Of a DNA stretch of 64,000 nt, positions 22,134 through 30,783 are shown piece by piece. The notes beneath the pieces are model-generated. The model did no database searches. It saw only the letters and a list, made by a program, of their open reading frames with translations, and had not been told where the DNA came from. Where the stretch lies: assembly GCA_018648805.1 (NCBI GenBank), contig JABGQM010000017.1, positions 1 to 64,000 of the forward strand. The letters run 5' to 3'. The DNA comes from Verrucomicrobiota bacterium (GTDB lineage: Bacteria; Verrucomicrobiota; Kiritimatiellia; UBA8416; JABMPJ01). Made by a program: the position numbers and the translations under genes. Numbering within the stretch: the stretch's first letter is position 1; every line of letters starts with the position of its first letter.

Positions 22134-23177
22134 ATGGCAAAGCAGAAGAAGACCTCCGCATACGCGGCCGCAGGCGTGGACATTGATGAAATGATGAGTT
22201 CGCTGGGCGCAGTTAAGCGCATGGTGAAGAAGACCTCGACCAAGGATGTGCTCAGTAACATTGGTTCATTCGGTGGGCTTTTCAAGGCCCCCGGTGCGGG
22301 TAGTATCCTGGTGGCGAGTGCGGATGGCGTCGGCACCAAGCTCAATGTGGCCGTCATGGCAGGGCGTCATCACACGGTGGGACAGTGCCTGATCAACCAC
22401 TGCACCAACGATATCCTGGTGCAAGGCGCCACGCCGATGTTCTTCCTCGATTACCTCGGCACGGCCAAGCTGAAAGGGCCGGTTTTCAAGGATGTGGTTA
22501 AGGGGCTGTGCAAGGCCTGTCGCGAGAACGGCTGCGTCTTGCTCGGCGGCGAGACCGCCGAGATGCCGGGGCTCTACCCGGAAGGCGAGTACGATCTGGT
22601 CGGGACGATTGTGGGCAGCGTGCAGCGCAAGGCGCTGGTGACGGGTGAGCAGATTCGGCCGAAGGATGTCGTGATCGGTCTGAAATCAACCGGCCTGCAT
22701 ACCAACGGCTATTCGTTGGCGCGGCGGGTGATCTTTGACAAAGCCAAGCTCGGTATCAACGACATCTTCCCCGGCACCAAGCGCAGCGTAGCGGACGTGC
22801 TTCTGGCCGTGCACCGCAGTTATCTCAAGCCGGTACTCGCGGTCATGAAGAAGGTGCGCATCCGCGGCATGGCTCACATCACCGGCGGCGGATTGGTCGA
22901 CAACATTCCACGCATCCTGCCTGCGGGCACCGAGGTGGTCATCGATCGTTCGACATGGAACGTGCCGCCCGTTTTCGAGTTTATAGGAACCAAGGGCGAG
23001 GTCGATCGCGACGAGATGTACCGCGTCTTCAACATGGGCATCGGCTACACGATTATCGTGCGCCCGCAAGATGTCGACACCACGCTCACGGCCCTCAAGG
23101 CGGCCCGGCAGCCGGGGACGGTGATTGGCAAGGTGGCGGCGACGAAGGGGAAGCCCTGTGTGCGGCTGATTGGATAG
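22134..23177 (+). CDS. purM: Phosphoribosylformylglycinamidine cyclo-ligase (AIR synthetase)
   Basis: Encodes 347 aa, normal for PurM. It closes FGAM to AIR with ATP in purine synthesis. Typical features are YAAAGVDIDE, the glycine-rich SADGVGTKL motif, the NHCTNDILVQGATPMFFLDYLGT block, GGETAEMPGLY, the STGLHTNGYSLAR signature and HITGGGLVDNIPRILP. It follows the receiver gene by 64 bp on the same strand with a weak SD. No other pur gene lies in the window. Downstream is a long palindromic repeat, then a hairpin shared with convergent pfk. Confidence 0.97.
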   Translation: MAKQKKTSAYAAAGVDIDEMMSSLGAVKRMVKKTSTKDVLSNIGSFGGLFKAPGAGSILVASADGVGTKLNVAVMAGRHHTVGQCLINHCTNDILVQGATPMFFLDYLGTAKLKGPVFKDVVKGLCKACRENGCVLLGGETAEMPGLYPEGEYDLVGTIVGSVQRKALVTGEQIRPKDVVIGLKSTGLHTNGYSLARRVIFDKAKLGINDIFPGTKRSVADVLLAVHRSYLKPVLAVMKKVRIRGMAHITGGGLVDNIPRILPAGTEVVIDRSTWNVPPVFEFIGTKGEVDRDEMYRVFNMGIGYTIIVRPQDVDTTLTALKAARQPGTVIGKVAATKGKPCVRLIG

Positions 23178-23179
23178 GG

Positions 23180-23326
23180 ATTCAACACCCAACATCCAAC
23201 AAGGAACTCCCAACATCCACGTGAGCGAGTCGGGCGAATGTCAGGTCCTTGGGCTTTTTCCATTCTCTCTTGCCTCGCTCACTTGGGAGTTGGACATTCC
23301 TTGTTGGATGTTGGGTGTTGAGAATA
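23180..23326. repeat. Long inverted repeat of CAACATCCAAC units
   Basis: Two arms of about 50 bp (23180-23228 and 23277-23326) are near-exact reverse complements. Each contains CAACACCCAACATCCAAC followed by AAGGAA and GTGAGCGAG. About 48 bp separate them. It lies between convergent purM and pfk. A related half element lies at 54595-54635. Confidence 0.88.
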
Positions 23327-23358
23327 GAAAGCCGCCCCCACTACAGGGACGGCTTTCT
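23326..23358. terminator. Hairpin between convergent purM and pfk
   Basis: Perfect 9-bp stem AGAAAGCCG / CGGCTTTCT with a 15-nt loop. The A/T ends of the stem would give short U runs in either direction, so it may act as a bidirectional terminator. Confidence 0.55.
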
Positions 23359-23385
23359 GTCTAAGTCAATTCAGGGATGCGCACC

Positions 23386-24594
23386 CTACTTCTTCACCTT
23401 CACACCCTTGAAGCGGCCGGGCTTGGGCAGTTTGCCCACGATCGGAGCCGCGTAGTCGACAAAGGCCTGCGTGACATCGTTGCCGGCCTTGTTGATGAAG
23501 GTGTTGGGCATCTCGCGGGCGTCGCGGGCGACCGCCTTGAGCGGGACGCGTTCGAAACTCACCTTGTAGGCTTTGCCGGGCTTGCGCTTGATGGCGATCG
23601 ATCCGCTCTTCACGCCCTTGCAGGCGGTCTTCACGGCGACCGAACCCACCGCGCGGGCTTCCCGGGCGTCCACGACGGATGTGCAGCCGAAGAAGGAGCG
23701 TTGCAGATAGCCGAACGTGTCGGCACGCAGGCGGCCGATGGAGGTCTTGGCCTTGAGCTGGGCCACGAGCAGGTCGCCCAGCGCGCCCGTGCCGCTGAGT
23801 TGTACGTTGCCGTGCGAATCAACTTCCTTGCTGAACTTGGCGGCGATGGCAACGCCCTTGCTGTCCTGGATCCCTTCGGAGACGGCGATCAGGCAGCGGC
23901 CATACTTCTTATAGACGGCCTTCACGTCCTTGACAAACTGCGTCATGCTGAAGGGCTTTTCGGGCAGGTAGACCAGGTGCGGACCGTCGTCCTCGTAGAC
24001 GCGCCCCAGTGCCGCGGCGGCCGTGAGAAATCCGGCATGGCGGCCCATGATGACCGAGATATGGACACCGGGAAGCGCGCGGTTGTCGAGGTTGACGCCT
24101 TGTAGGGCCAGGGCCACAAAGCGGGCGGCACTGCCGAAACCGGGTGTGTGGTCGTTCGACCGCAGATCGTTGTCGATCGTCTTCGGAATATGGAAGCAGT
24201 GGATCGGGTGCTTGGCCCTGATCGCCTCCTGGTTGATGATGTGGACGGTCTCGGCGGAATCGTTGCCACCGACATAGAAGAAGTAGCCCACATCGTAGGC
24301 GCGCAGGATTTCGAAGATGCGCGTGCAGTCCTCGGCGGTGGGCTTCTTGCGGACGGTGCCGAGTCCGGAGGACGGTGTGGCGGCCACGGCCTCAAGCGTT
24401 GTGACGGATTCTTTGCGTAGATCAATCAGGTCTTCTTCAAGGATGCCCTGGATACCGTGCAGGGAGCCGAAGATACGGCCGATGGAGGCCTGCTTCTTGG
24501 CTTCGATCACGGCCCCGACGAGGCTTTGGTTGATGACCATGGAGGGACCACCACTCTGGGCGATCAACATGTTCTGCTTCTTGGCTACACTCAT
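23386..24594 (-). CDS. pfp: 6-phosphofructokinase, probably PPi-dependent
   Basis: Encodes 402 aa, longer than the 320-aa ATP-PfkA. The phosphoryl-donor loop reads GGNDSAET (109-116) rather than GGDGS, and the substrate loop reads PKTIDND (137-143) rather than PGTIDND. Lys at that position and the bulky residue in the donor loop are the known markers of pyrophosphate-dependent enzymes. The reaction would be reversible, serving glycolysis and gluconeogenesis. AAGGAG precedes the ATG. It is a single-gene unit on the minus strand. The donor prediction rests on two motifs and needs biochemical confirmation. Confidence 0.92.
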   Translation of the reverse strand: MSVAKKQNMLIAQSGGPSMVINQSLVGAVIEAKKQASIGRIFGSLHGIQGILEEDLIDLRKESVTTLEAVAATPSSGLGTVRKKPTAEDCTRIFEILRAYDVGYFFYVGGNDSAETVHIINQEAIRAKHPIHCFHIPKTIDNDLRSNDHTPGFGSAARFVALALQGVNLDNRALPGVHISVIMGRHAGFLTAAAALGRVYEDDGPHLVYLPEKPFSMTQFVKDVKAVYKKYGRCLIAVSEGIQDSKGVAIAAKFSKEVDSHGNVQLSGTGALGDLLVAQLKAKTSIGRLRADTFGYLQRSFFGCTSVVDAREARAVGSVAVKTACKGVKSGSIAIKRKPGKAYKVSFERVPLKAVARDAREMPNTFINKAGNDVTQAFVDYAAPIVGKLPKPGRFKGVKVKK

Positions 24595-24698
24595 ACTACT
24601 CCTTAGCTATTGCTTCCACATTCCCTGAAAAGAGGGGCCATTCTTCATATCGTACCCCTCGGGATCAAGAAAAAAGGGGGATACCGACTGGACGGTGG

Positions 24699-26177
24699 TC
24701 ACCTGAGGGAGGGGTGGCGTGCCAGAATGGCCTCAATCTTGTCGGCACGCCCGGTGGCGCGCAGCCGCTCGAAGTAGGCCTTGATCGGAGCGTGGCCCAC
24801 ACGAGCATGCTGCGGTCCGCCTTCGGCGAGAACGGTGTCCATGGGATCGTTCACGTAGCCTTCGGGCAGCGAGGCCATCATCTCCGTCTTCCAGGCCGCC
24901 AGGCGTGTGCGGCCCTCGGCGATGATGTCGGGGTGGGTGGCGGTCAGGTCGGTCGTCTCGTGCGGGTCGGCCTCGATATCAAACAGCATCTCCTCGGCAT
25001 AGTGCGGGTGGAAGCCGTCATGGGCGGTACGCATGTAGAGCCAGCGGTCCCAGCGCACAGAGCGCTGGCAGACGTGGCAATTCTGGCTGAGAATCAACGC
25101 CTCGCGTCCGCTGTCGGCGCCTGTGCGCAGTGTGGTGGCGTAGCTGCGTCCGTCCCAGCGGTCCCATGGCTTCTGGCCAAGCAGGTCGGCGATCGTGGGC
25201 GCGAGGTCGAGGTTGTAGTGCAGTCCGGTGTCCACCTGGCCGGCGGGCAGGCCGGGCCACTTGATGATCATCGGGATGCGGCAGGTGGGGTGGTCGGCCG
25301 TGCCATGCTCGGAGTAGACGCCCAGCTCGCCGAAGTTCTCGCCATGGTCCGAGGTGACGATGATGGCCGTGTCTTCAAGAATACCGACGCTCTCAAGCTT
25401 CTCCAGAATCATGGCGATGTGGTCATCCATGAAGCGAATACCGCAGTCGTAGCCGTCGATGCAGCGGCGCAGCTGCTCCATATCTTTCACATCATTGGGG
25501 TGGCGTGGATAGGCGGGGTTGTCGGTGCCGGTGTACATCCCATTGTCGCGGGCCGTGTGCGGCCCGGCCAGGGCGGTATGCGCTTTCAGAACATCTTCGG
25601 TCAGCCACTCCGGCAGCGGCTCGCCCTCGAATGGGTTGCCGAAGCTTGCCGGGGCGCGGTAGGGCGTATGCGGGTCCCAGTAGTTGACGTGCAGCATCCA
25701 GTTGTCATCGGCGGCGTGTTCGTCGAGCCACTGCATGACGATGGGCGTCACCTCCTCGGCCGACTCATCGCCGCCTTTGCCGATATGGTTGTGCATCTCG
25801 TTGAGTCCCGCGAGGAACCAGAATGATGAATGGCGCTCGGCAAAGGGCGAGATCGAACAGGTGTGCATGCCGGCGTGGCGGAACTGCATCCAGAGGCTGT
25901 TGCTGGCGTAGTCGGAGCGAAAGCCGCGCGGACCGCCCTGCAACCGCATGTCGGCGGCGGTTCCGCCGTGCCCGACGGCGCCGTGGTGGATGCCGAACTG
26001 CCCCGACATCAGTGAGGCGCGTGAGGGAAGACAGGGCGCATCGGGGGTGTAGTAGTTGTCGAAGCGGGTACCCATGGACGCGATGCGATCGATGGCCGGA
26101 CTCGTGTCACGGTGATAGCCATAGCATCCCAGGTGATCGGGCCGCAGAGTGTCGAGATCGAGGATCACTGCGCGCAT
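24699..26177 (-). CDS. Sulfatase
   Basis: Encodes 492 aa. It hydrolyses sulfate esters using a formylglycine made from Cys in the CxPSR signature, here CLPSRASLMSG (C49). Other metal-site residues are LDLDTLRPDHLG at the N-terminus, TSDHGENFGE in the middle and a YNLDLAPTIADLLG segment. There is no signal peptide, so the protein is cytoplasmic as read, unusual for polysaccharide sulfatases. No anaerobic maturase (anSME) or SusCD genes are adjacent. It lies 88 bp downstream of tRNA-Glu. PVC genomes often encode many sulfatases; the substrate cannot be deduced. Confidence 0.93.
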   Translation of the reverse strand: MRAVILDLDTLRPDHLGCYGYHRDTSPAIDRIASMGTRFDNYYTPDAPCLPSRASLMSGQFGIHHGAVGHGGTAADMRLQGGPRGFRSDYASNSLWMQFRHAGMHTCSISPFAERHSSFWFLAGLNEMHNHIGKGGDESAEEVTPIVMQWLDEHAADDNWMLHVNYWDPHTPYRAPASFGNPFEGEPLPEWLTEDVLKAHTALAGPHTARDNGMYTGTDNPAYPRHPNDVKDMEQLRRCIDGYDCGIRFMDDHIAMILEKLESVGILEDTAIIVTSDHGENFGELGVYSEHGTADHPTCRIPMIIKWPGLPAGQVDTGLHYNLDLAPTIADLLGQKPWDRWDGRSYATTLRTGADSGREALILSQNCHVCQRSVRWDRWLYMRTAHDGFHPHYAEEMLFDIEADPHETTDLTATHPDIIAEGRTRLAAWKTEMMASLPEGYVNDPMDTVLAEGGPQHARVGHAPIKAYFERLRATGRADKIEAILARHPSLR

Positions 26178-26265
26178 GGTGGTATCCCTTGATGCTCCGA
26201 TATGGGGTGGTGGACTCTGTGCCGGCTTGCCATGAAGTGAGCCGAGCTTGTGAGGCTCTACTGCA

Positions 26266-26340
26266 TGGCACGCCCAAGGGGAGTCGAACCCCTCTTGCCA
26301 GGATGAAAACCTGGAGTCCTAACCGATAGACGATGGGCGC
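26266..26340 (-). tRNA. trnE: tRNA-Glu (anticodon TTC)
   Basis: 75 nt including encoded CCA. The acceptor stem GCGCCCA pairs with TGGGCGT (one G-U at the end). The anticodon arm CCAGG/CCTGG has loop TTTTCAT, giving anticodon TTC. The T arm GGGG-TTCGACT-CCCC is intact. Confidence 0.96.
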
Positions 26341-26495
26341 ACTGCTTTCAACAGAAGCGCGGTAGGATATCCATAGTGCCGTTGAGAGGCAAGTGAAAAC
26401 AGACCCTCAAGAAATGAATTGCGCTTCCCGGCTGAGCCGATACCATATGGGCTGTTTCAGTTTGGAAGCGAAATAGTATAGTAGGAGTGATCACA

Positions 26496-26654
26496 ATGAA
26501 ATACGTTTGCAATGCCTGTGGCTATGTCTATGACCCCGAGCTCGGTGACCCGGATGGCGGCATCGCGCCCGGCACCGCCTTTGGTGATATCCCGGATGAC
26601 TGGGTCTGTCCGGACTGCGGCGTAGGCACAGAAGATTTCACCGCGGAAGGCTAA
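26496..26654 (+). CDS. Rubredoxin
   Basis: Encodes 52 aa, the exact length of classical rubredoxin. Two CxxCG-type knuckles, CNACGY (C5, C8) and CPDCGV (C38, C41), bind one iron. The aromatic core YVYDPELGD and the DDWVCP segment are conserved. GTAGGAG lies upstream of the ATG. It is an electron carrier, and likely partners in this window are the superoxide reductase-like protein and rubrerythrin. It ends 18 bp before tRNA-Thr, which is followed 29 bp later by the nqr-like cluster, so the three may share a transcript. Confidence 0.97.
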   Translation: MKYVCNACGYVYDPELGDPDGGIAPGTAFGDIPDDWVCPDCGVGTEDFTAEG

Positions 26655-26672
26655 TCGCCCCCGTGGTATATA

Positions 26673-26746
26673 GCCGGTGTAGCTCAGTTGGCAGAGCAGC
26701 TGATTTGTAATCAGCAGGTTCGTCGGTTCGATCCCGACCGCCGGCT
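26673..26746 (+). tRNA. trnT: tRNA-Thr (anticodon TGT)
   Basis: 74 nt. The acceptor stem GCCGGTG pairs with CGCCGGC, the anticodon arm GCTGA/TCAGC has loop TTTGTAA giving TGT, and the T arm GTCGG-TTCGATC-CCGAC is intact. CCA is not encoded directly after the discriminator. It is packed between rubredoxin and the nqr-like cluster. Confidence 0.95.
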
Positions 26747-26775
26747 TACCATTCCTTGAAGAAGCGGGGAGGCGA

Positions 26776-27708
26776 ATGGCGCTGTTGGCAAAGGTCGTGC
26801 GCAAGCTGCTGCCTATGACGCGCGTGCTGTGGGCGCTTGCCCCCATCGCCGCCTCGTCGGTCTACTTCTTTGGATGGCGTGCGCTCCTGCTCCTGGTGGT
26901 GGTGAACGCCGCCGCCTTCGCGGCGGAGTATGCCTTTACGCGCCGCTGGAAGCAGCCGGCTTCGGCCGCGGTGTTTGTCTCCGGCACGCTGTTCGCGCTC
27001 TCCCTGCCACCTCAGCTTCCGGTTGGGATGGCCGTGCTGGGTATTGTTTTCGGCATCGTCTTCGGCAAGATGGTGTTCGGTGGGTTCGGCAAGAACATTT
27101 TCAACCCGGCCCTGACCGGGCGCGCCTTCATTTACGTCTCGTTCGGCCGGCACATGACAGGCCAGTGGGTCGACCCCGTGGAGGGCTCCCTGGGTGGCTT
27201 TGGGGCGTACGCGGCTGACGCGGTAACGCAGGCCACGCCCTGCATGGCGCTCAAGGCGGGCGAAGCGGTGCCGCTGCTCCACTTGCTGTTGGGCACTACT
27301 TCGGGTGTGCTGGGCGGGACCAGTGCCCTGCTGGTGCTCCTGGGCGGAAGCTACCTGGTGTGGAAGAAGGCGGCCAACCACCGCATTGTGGTGGGATGTC
27401 TGGCCGGCTATCTCGTGATGCAGGCGATTTTCTGGTCAATCGGCTGCGCCGGCGTGGCCTCGCCGCTGCATGGGCTGTTGGCCGGCAGCGTCCTCTTTGG
27501 AATCTTCTTCTATGCCACCGATCCGGTCTCGGGCCCCACGACGCAGCAGGGCCGCTGGATCTACGGGGCATTCATCGGAAGCATGAGTTCACTGATCACG
27601 GTGTTCTCGGCGTGGCCGGAAGGTACGATGTTTGCGATCCTTCTGGCCAATATGTTTGCCCCGATCATGGATCACGCCATCAAGGCGGTCACGGTGAAGA
27701 AGAAATGA
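26776..27708 (+). CDS. nqrB: Nqr/Rnf complex membrane subunit B/D
   Basis: Encodes 310 aa with about eight to nine hydrophobic helices. NqrB and RnfD are homologous. They carry covalent FMN on a Thr in an [ST]xATP motif, here DAVTQATPCMALK. The conserved GGFGKNIFNPALTGRAF and DPVSGPTTQQGR segments are present. The length fits RnfD (about 330) better than NqrB (about 410, with an N-terminal extension). GGGGAGG precedes the ATG. It is first of five coupled genes that end in an nqrF. nqrA, rnfB and rnfC are not nearby. It would form part of a sodium- or proton-pumping NADH-oxidising complex. Confidence 0.92.
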   Translation: MALLAKVVRKLLPMTRVLWALAPIAASSVYFFGWRALLLLVVVNAAAFAAEYAFTRRWKQPASAAVFVSGTLFALSLPPQLPVGMAVLGIVFGIVFGKMVFGGFGKNIFNPALTGRAFIYVSFGRHMTGQWVDPVEGSLGGFGAYAADAVTQATPCMALKAGEAVPLLHLLLGTTSGVLGGTSALLVLLGGSYLVWKKAANHRIVVGCLAGYLVMQAIFWSIGCAGVASPLHGLLAGSVLFGIFFYATDPVSGPTTQQGRWIYGAFIGSMSSLITVFSAWPEGTMFAILLANMFAPIMDHAIKAVTVKKK

Positions 27709-28355
27709 AAACCAAGAGGTCAAAAGCATCGGCGCGGCTGTTCATGGTGTTCTTCATGTTCAGCGTGACGCTGGTCTGCATCTCCGTTGTGGCGGCGGTG
27801 CACCTCGGGAGCCGTGAGCGTGTGCTCAGCAACGAGGCCCTTTATCTCCGGCAGGGAATCATGGTGGCGGCGGGCTTGAAAGTCCCGGCTGACTCGGAGA
27901 CGATCTTGACGTGGTACGACCGTTGCGTGACCCCTTTGCCCGACGAAGAGAACGCAACGTGCTACGAGATCCGCGCGGCCGCACAGGGCCCGCATCAAGC
28001 CGTTGTGTTTATCCGGCAGGGCGCTGGGCTGTGGGGCACGATCGAGGCGGTCGTGGGGCTCGACCCCTCGTTAACGCAGTTCACGGGGATTGCTTTCGTG
28101 AAGCAGAACGAAACCCCGGGCCTGGGTGCGCGTATCATGGAGTCATGGTACGGGGAGCACATCAAGGGGCGTGTCGGCGGGCTATCGCTGGTGGCGGAAG
28201 GGACCCGTTCAAAGGACCCCGCCAAGCTGGATGCCATTACCGGGGCGACGGTTACCTCGGTGGCTGTGCGCGATCTATTGAACCGGTTGATTGAAGAAGC
28301 CCCTGCTATCACCCCATCAACGAGGATGCCGTCGCATGCCCCCACGCACCACTGA
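27705..28355 (+). CDS. nqrC: Nqr/Rnf complex FMN subunit C/G
   Basis: Encodes 216 aa. One N-terminal membrane anchor (about 10-33) is followed by an FMN-binding domain. The covalent FMN Thr lies in DAITGATVTSVAV (T182), the known attachment motif of NqrC and RnfG. QNETPGLGARI is also conserved. The length is close to RnfG (about 206) and shorter than NqrC (about 257). The start ATG overlaps the previous stop by 4 bp (ATGA). Flavinylation needs ApbE, which is not seen in this window. Confidence 0.92.
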   Translation: MKTKRSKASARLFMVFFMFSVTLVCISVVAAVHLGSRERVLSNEALYLRQGIMVAAGLKVPADSETILTWYDRCVTPLPDEENATCYEIRAAAQGPHQAVVFIRQGAGLWGTIEAVVGLDPSLTQFTGIAFVKQNETPGLGARIMESWYGEHIKGRVGGLSLVAEGTRSKDPAKLDAITGATVTSVAVRDLLNRLIEEAPAITPSTRMPSHAPTHH

Positions 28356-28965
28356 AGCGAAGCAGATCTTTCGCGACAACATCGGGCGGGACAATCCGGT
28401 CTTCGTCCAGGTGCTGGGCATCTGCTCGACGTTGGCGGTGACGAACTCGGTCAAGAACACGTTCGTGATGTGTGCCGGATTGCTCTTCACGCTGTCGCTC
28501 TCCAACCTGACCGTTTCCTTGCTACGGCGCTGGATGCCCTCACGCATCCGCATGATGGTCGAGGTGTTGATCATCGCGACCTACGTGATCATCGTGGATA
28601 TCGCACTCAAGGCGTTCTACCCCGAGATCTGGCGGCAACTGGGACCCTATGTGGGCCTGATCATCACGAACTGCATCATTATGGGGCGCGCCGAAGCCTT
28701 TGCGCTGAGCAATCCGCCCGGCCTCTCGTTTGTGGATGGTGTGGCGGCGGGGATTGGCTATTCCTATGTTCTGCTCGCGATCGCGTTCTGTCGGGAGCTT
28801 CTGGGGTCCGGCTCAGTCTGGGGGGTTCAGGTGCTGGGCGGCTGGTGGGAGAACTGGGCCATCATGGTCATGGCACCGGGCGCCTTCTTCATGCTGGCCC
28901 TCTTTATCTGGATTGTGAAGGGCTTGATCCTCAAACCGGATGACGAGACGAAGGAGGCATCATGA
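28336..28965 (+). CDS. nqrD: Nqr/Rnf complex membrane subunit D/E
   Basis: Encodes 209 aa with six hydrophobic helices. FRDNIGRDNPVFVQVLGICSTLAVTN and ITNCIIMGRAEAFA are hallmark NqrD/RnfE segments; the Cys residues in these repeats ligate the intramembrane iron centre shared with the E/A subunit. The ATG at 28336 (MPPRTTEAKQ) was chosen over an upstream start at 28291, giving a 20-bp overlap with nqrC and a typical NqrD length. It is coupled to nqrE by a 4-bp overlap. Confidence 0.94.
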   Translation: MPPRTTEAKQIFRDNIGRDNPVFVQVLGICSTLAVTNSVKNTFVMCAGLLFTLSLSNLTVSLLRRWMPSRIRMMVEVLIIATYVIIVDIALKAFYPEIWRQLGPYVGLIITNCIIMGRAEAFALSNPPGLSFVDGVAAGIGYSYVLLAIAFCRELLGSGSVWGVQVLGGWWENWAIMVMAPGAFFMLALFIWIVKGLILKPDDETKEAS

Positions 28966-29555
28966 GCGAGATGGCCGCCGTTCTGGGGGTTCTTTTTGCC
29001 GCGGTGTTTACGAACAACATCCTGCTTACGAACTATCTGGGCATGTGTTCGTTCCTGGGGGCGTCACGCGAGGTCAAGACCTCGCTCGGCCTGGGGGCCG
29101 CCGTAGTTTTTGTCATGACGAGCACAAGCGTGCTCAACTGGATCTGCTACCACTACATTCTGCTGCCGCTCGATCTCGACTACCTGCGTTTCATCATGTT
29201 CATCGTGGTGATTGCGGCCTTCGTGCAGGTTGTCGAGATGATCATCGAACGGTTCTCGGAGCGGCTCTACGGGGCGCTGGGCATCTTCCTGCCGCTGATC
29301 ACGGTCAACTGCGCTATCCTGGGAGTCAGCCTCTTCATGGTGATTCGTGACTACACCCTGGCCGAAGCATTCGGCTACGGCCTCGGCAGTGGTCTCGGCT
29401 GGATGGTGGCGATCCTGGCCATGGCTGGAATCCGCGAAAAGATGGTGCGGGCCAAGGTTCCGGTTGGCTTGGAGGGTGCCGGCATCACGCTGATTATCGC
29501 CGGCATCATGGCCCTGGCCTTCATGGGGTTCAACGGAATGATGACGTTAAACTAA
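28962..29555 (+). CDS. nqrE: Nqr/Rnf complex membrane subunit E/A
   Basis: Encodes 197 aa, six hydrophobic helices, homologous to NqrE (198 aa) and RnfA (193 aa). FTNNILLTNYLGMCSFLGASREV and LITVNCAILGVSLFM carry the paired Cys that bind iron inside the membrane, in inverted topology relative to NqrD. Its ATG overlaps the nqrD stop by 4 bp. Downstream, a 117-bp gap with an ATGAAGGGC inverted repeat separates it from nqrF, the only break in the cluster. Confidence 0.95.
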   Translation: MSEMAAVLGVLFAAVFTNNILLTNYLGMCSFLGASREVKTSLGLGAAVVFVMTSTSVLNWICYHYILLPLDLDYLRFIMFIVVIAAFVQVVEMIIERFSERLYGALGIFLPLITVNCAILGVSLFMVIRDYTLAEAFGYGLGSGLGWMVAILAMAGIREKMVRAKVPVGLEGAGITLIIAGIMALAFMGFNGMMTLN

Positions 29556-29567
29556 GCAAGGGGCATG

Positions 29568-29652
29568 GGATCTCACCATGAAGGGCATGAAGGGCATGAA
29601 GGGGATGGAAAAGGGAGTTGTTCTTCATGATCTTCATGGTGAGCCCTCTCTG
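29568..29652. repeat. Inverted repeat of CATGAAGG units between nqrE and nqrF
   Basis: The left arm has CTCACCATGAAGGGCATGAAGG with three tandem CATGAAGG(GC) units. The right arm reads CTTCATGATCTTCATGGTGAG, the reverse complement with mismatches. It sits inside the nqr-like cluster. Confidence 0.82.
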
Positions 29653-29672
29653 TTCTGCGGGCTGAAACTACA

Positions 29673-30773
29673 GTGATCTCTTTTCTTATAGCCGTGGGTG
29701 TGATGTGCGCTCTGACCTCCCTGCTGGCCGTCATCATGGTCATCGCGGATGCGACTATTGCTAACTATGGCGAAGTCACGCTCACGATCAACGGGGAGAA
29801 GACGCTCACAGTTGATGGGGGCAGCTCCCTGCTCAGCACGCTCAAGGAGGAGGAGATCTTCATCCCCTCCGCCTGCGGGGGGCGCGGGTCATGCGGGCTG
29901 TGTAAGCTGAAGGTGCTTGAGGGCGCGGGTGAGCCGCTCCCCACCGAGACGCCGTGGCTCACACCTGACGAGGTGGCCGCGCAGGTCCGCCTCTCCTGCC
30001 AGGTGAAGGTTAAGAACGATTTGCGCATCGAGGTGCCTGAAGCGCTCTTCAGTGTGAAGCAGTTCGAGGCCGAGGTGTCAGCCTTGCGTAACCTGACGCA
30101 TGACATCAAGGAGGTACGCCTGGCGCTCAAAGCCCCCGGGGGCATCACGTTCCGGGCCGGGCAGTACATCCAGTTCGAGGTGCCGGCCTACGAGCTGACG
30201 GATGAGCCGGTCTACCGTGCTTACTCCCTCTCCTCGAGTCCGGCCGACGGCAGTGAGATTGAGCTGGAGGTACGGTACGTGCCCAACGGTATCTGTACCA
30301 CCTATGTACATCAGCACCTGGCGGTCGGTGAACCGGTCACGGTGAACGGTCCCTACGGTGAGTTCTACCTGCGCGACACCGAGCGTGACATCATCTTCAT
30401 TGCCGGTGGATCGGGCATGGCCCCGATCAAGTCCATCCTGCACGAGATGGCACGCAGGGGCAACCGGCGCAAGGCGCGCTACTTCTTCGGTGCCCGCTCC
30501 ATGCGCGACCTCTTCCTGCTGGAAGAGATGAAAGCCCTCGAGGGTGAGCTGGCCGATTTCTGCTTTATTCCGGGGCTATCCGATCCCGCGCCGGATGATG
30601 ACTGGAGTGGCGAGACGGGGCTGATTACCGAGGTCGTCGGCCGGCACACCGCTAATGCCGCGCAGGCCGAGGCCTACCTGTGTGGCAGTCCACTCATGAT
30701 CGATGCGTGTGTCGCGGTTCTGAAAGAGAAGGGGATGCCGGAGGAACGCATCTACTTCGACAAGTTCGCGTAG
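29673..30773 (+). CDS. nqrF: Na+-translocating NADH:quinone reductase subunit F
   Basis: Encodes 366 aa. It is the NADH entry subunit, with an N-terminal membrane helix (2-25), a plant-type [2Fe-2S] domain with Cys 68, 74, 77 and 109, an FAD-binding region with RAYSLSSSP, and an NADH-binding lobe with GGSGMAPIKSIL and YLCGSPLMIDA. It is shorter than Vibrio NqrF (about 407). The start is GTG, which keeps the membrane helix; the SD is weak. NqrF rather than RnfB/RnfC makes NADH the electron donor. It follows a repeat-filled 117-bp gap after nqrE. Confidence 0.95.
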   Translation: MISFLIAVGVMCALTSLLAVIMVIADATIANYGEVTLTINGEKTLTVDGGSSLLSTLKEEEIFIPSACGGRGSCGLCKLKVLEGAGEPLPTETPWLTPDEVAAQVRLSCQVKVKNDLRIEVPEALFSVKQFEAEVSALRNLTHDIKEVRLALKAPGGITFRAGQYIQFEVPAYELTDEPVYRAYSLSSSPADGSEIELEVRYVPNGICTTYVHQHLAVGEPVTVNGPYGEFYLRDTERDIIFIAGGSGMAPIKSILHEMARRGNRRKARYFFGARSMRDLFLLEEMKALEGELADFCFIPGLSDPAPDDDWSGETGLITEVVGRHTANAAQAEAYLCGSPLMIDACVAVLKEKGMPEERIYFDKFA

Positions 30774-30783
30774 GAGGAGCAAC

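Noticed and set aside
26776-29555. Canonical rnfCDGEAB cluster
   Set aside because: rnfB and rnfC are missing and the cluster ends in a clear nqrF with [2Fe-2S], FAD and NADH motifs.
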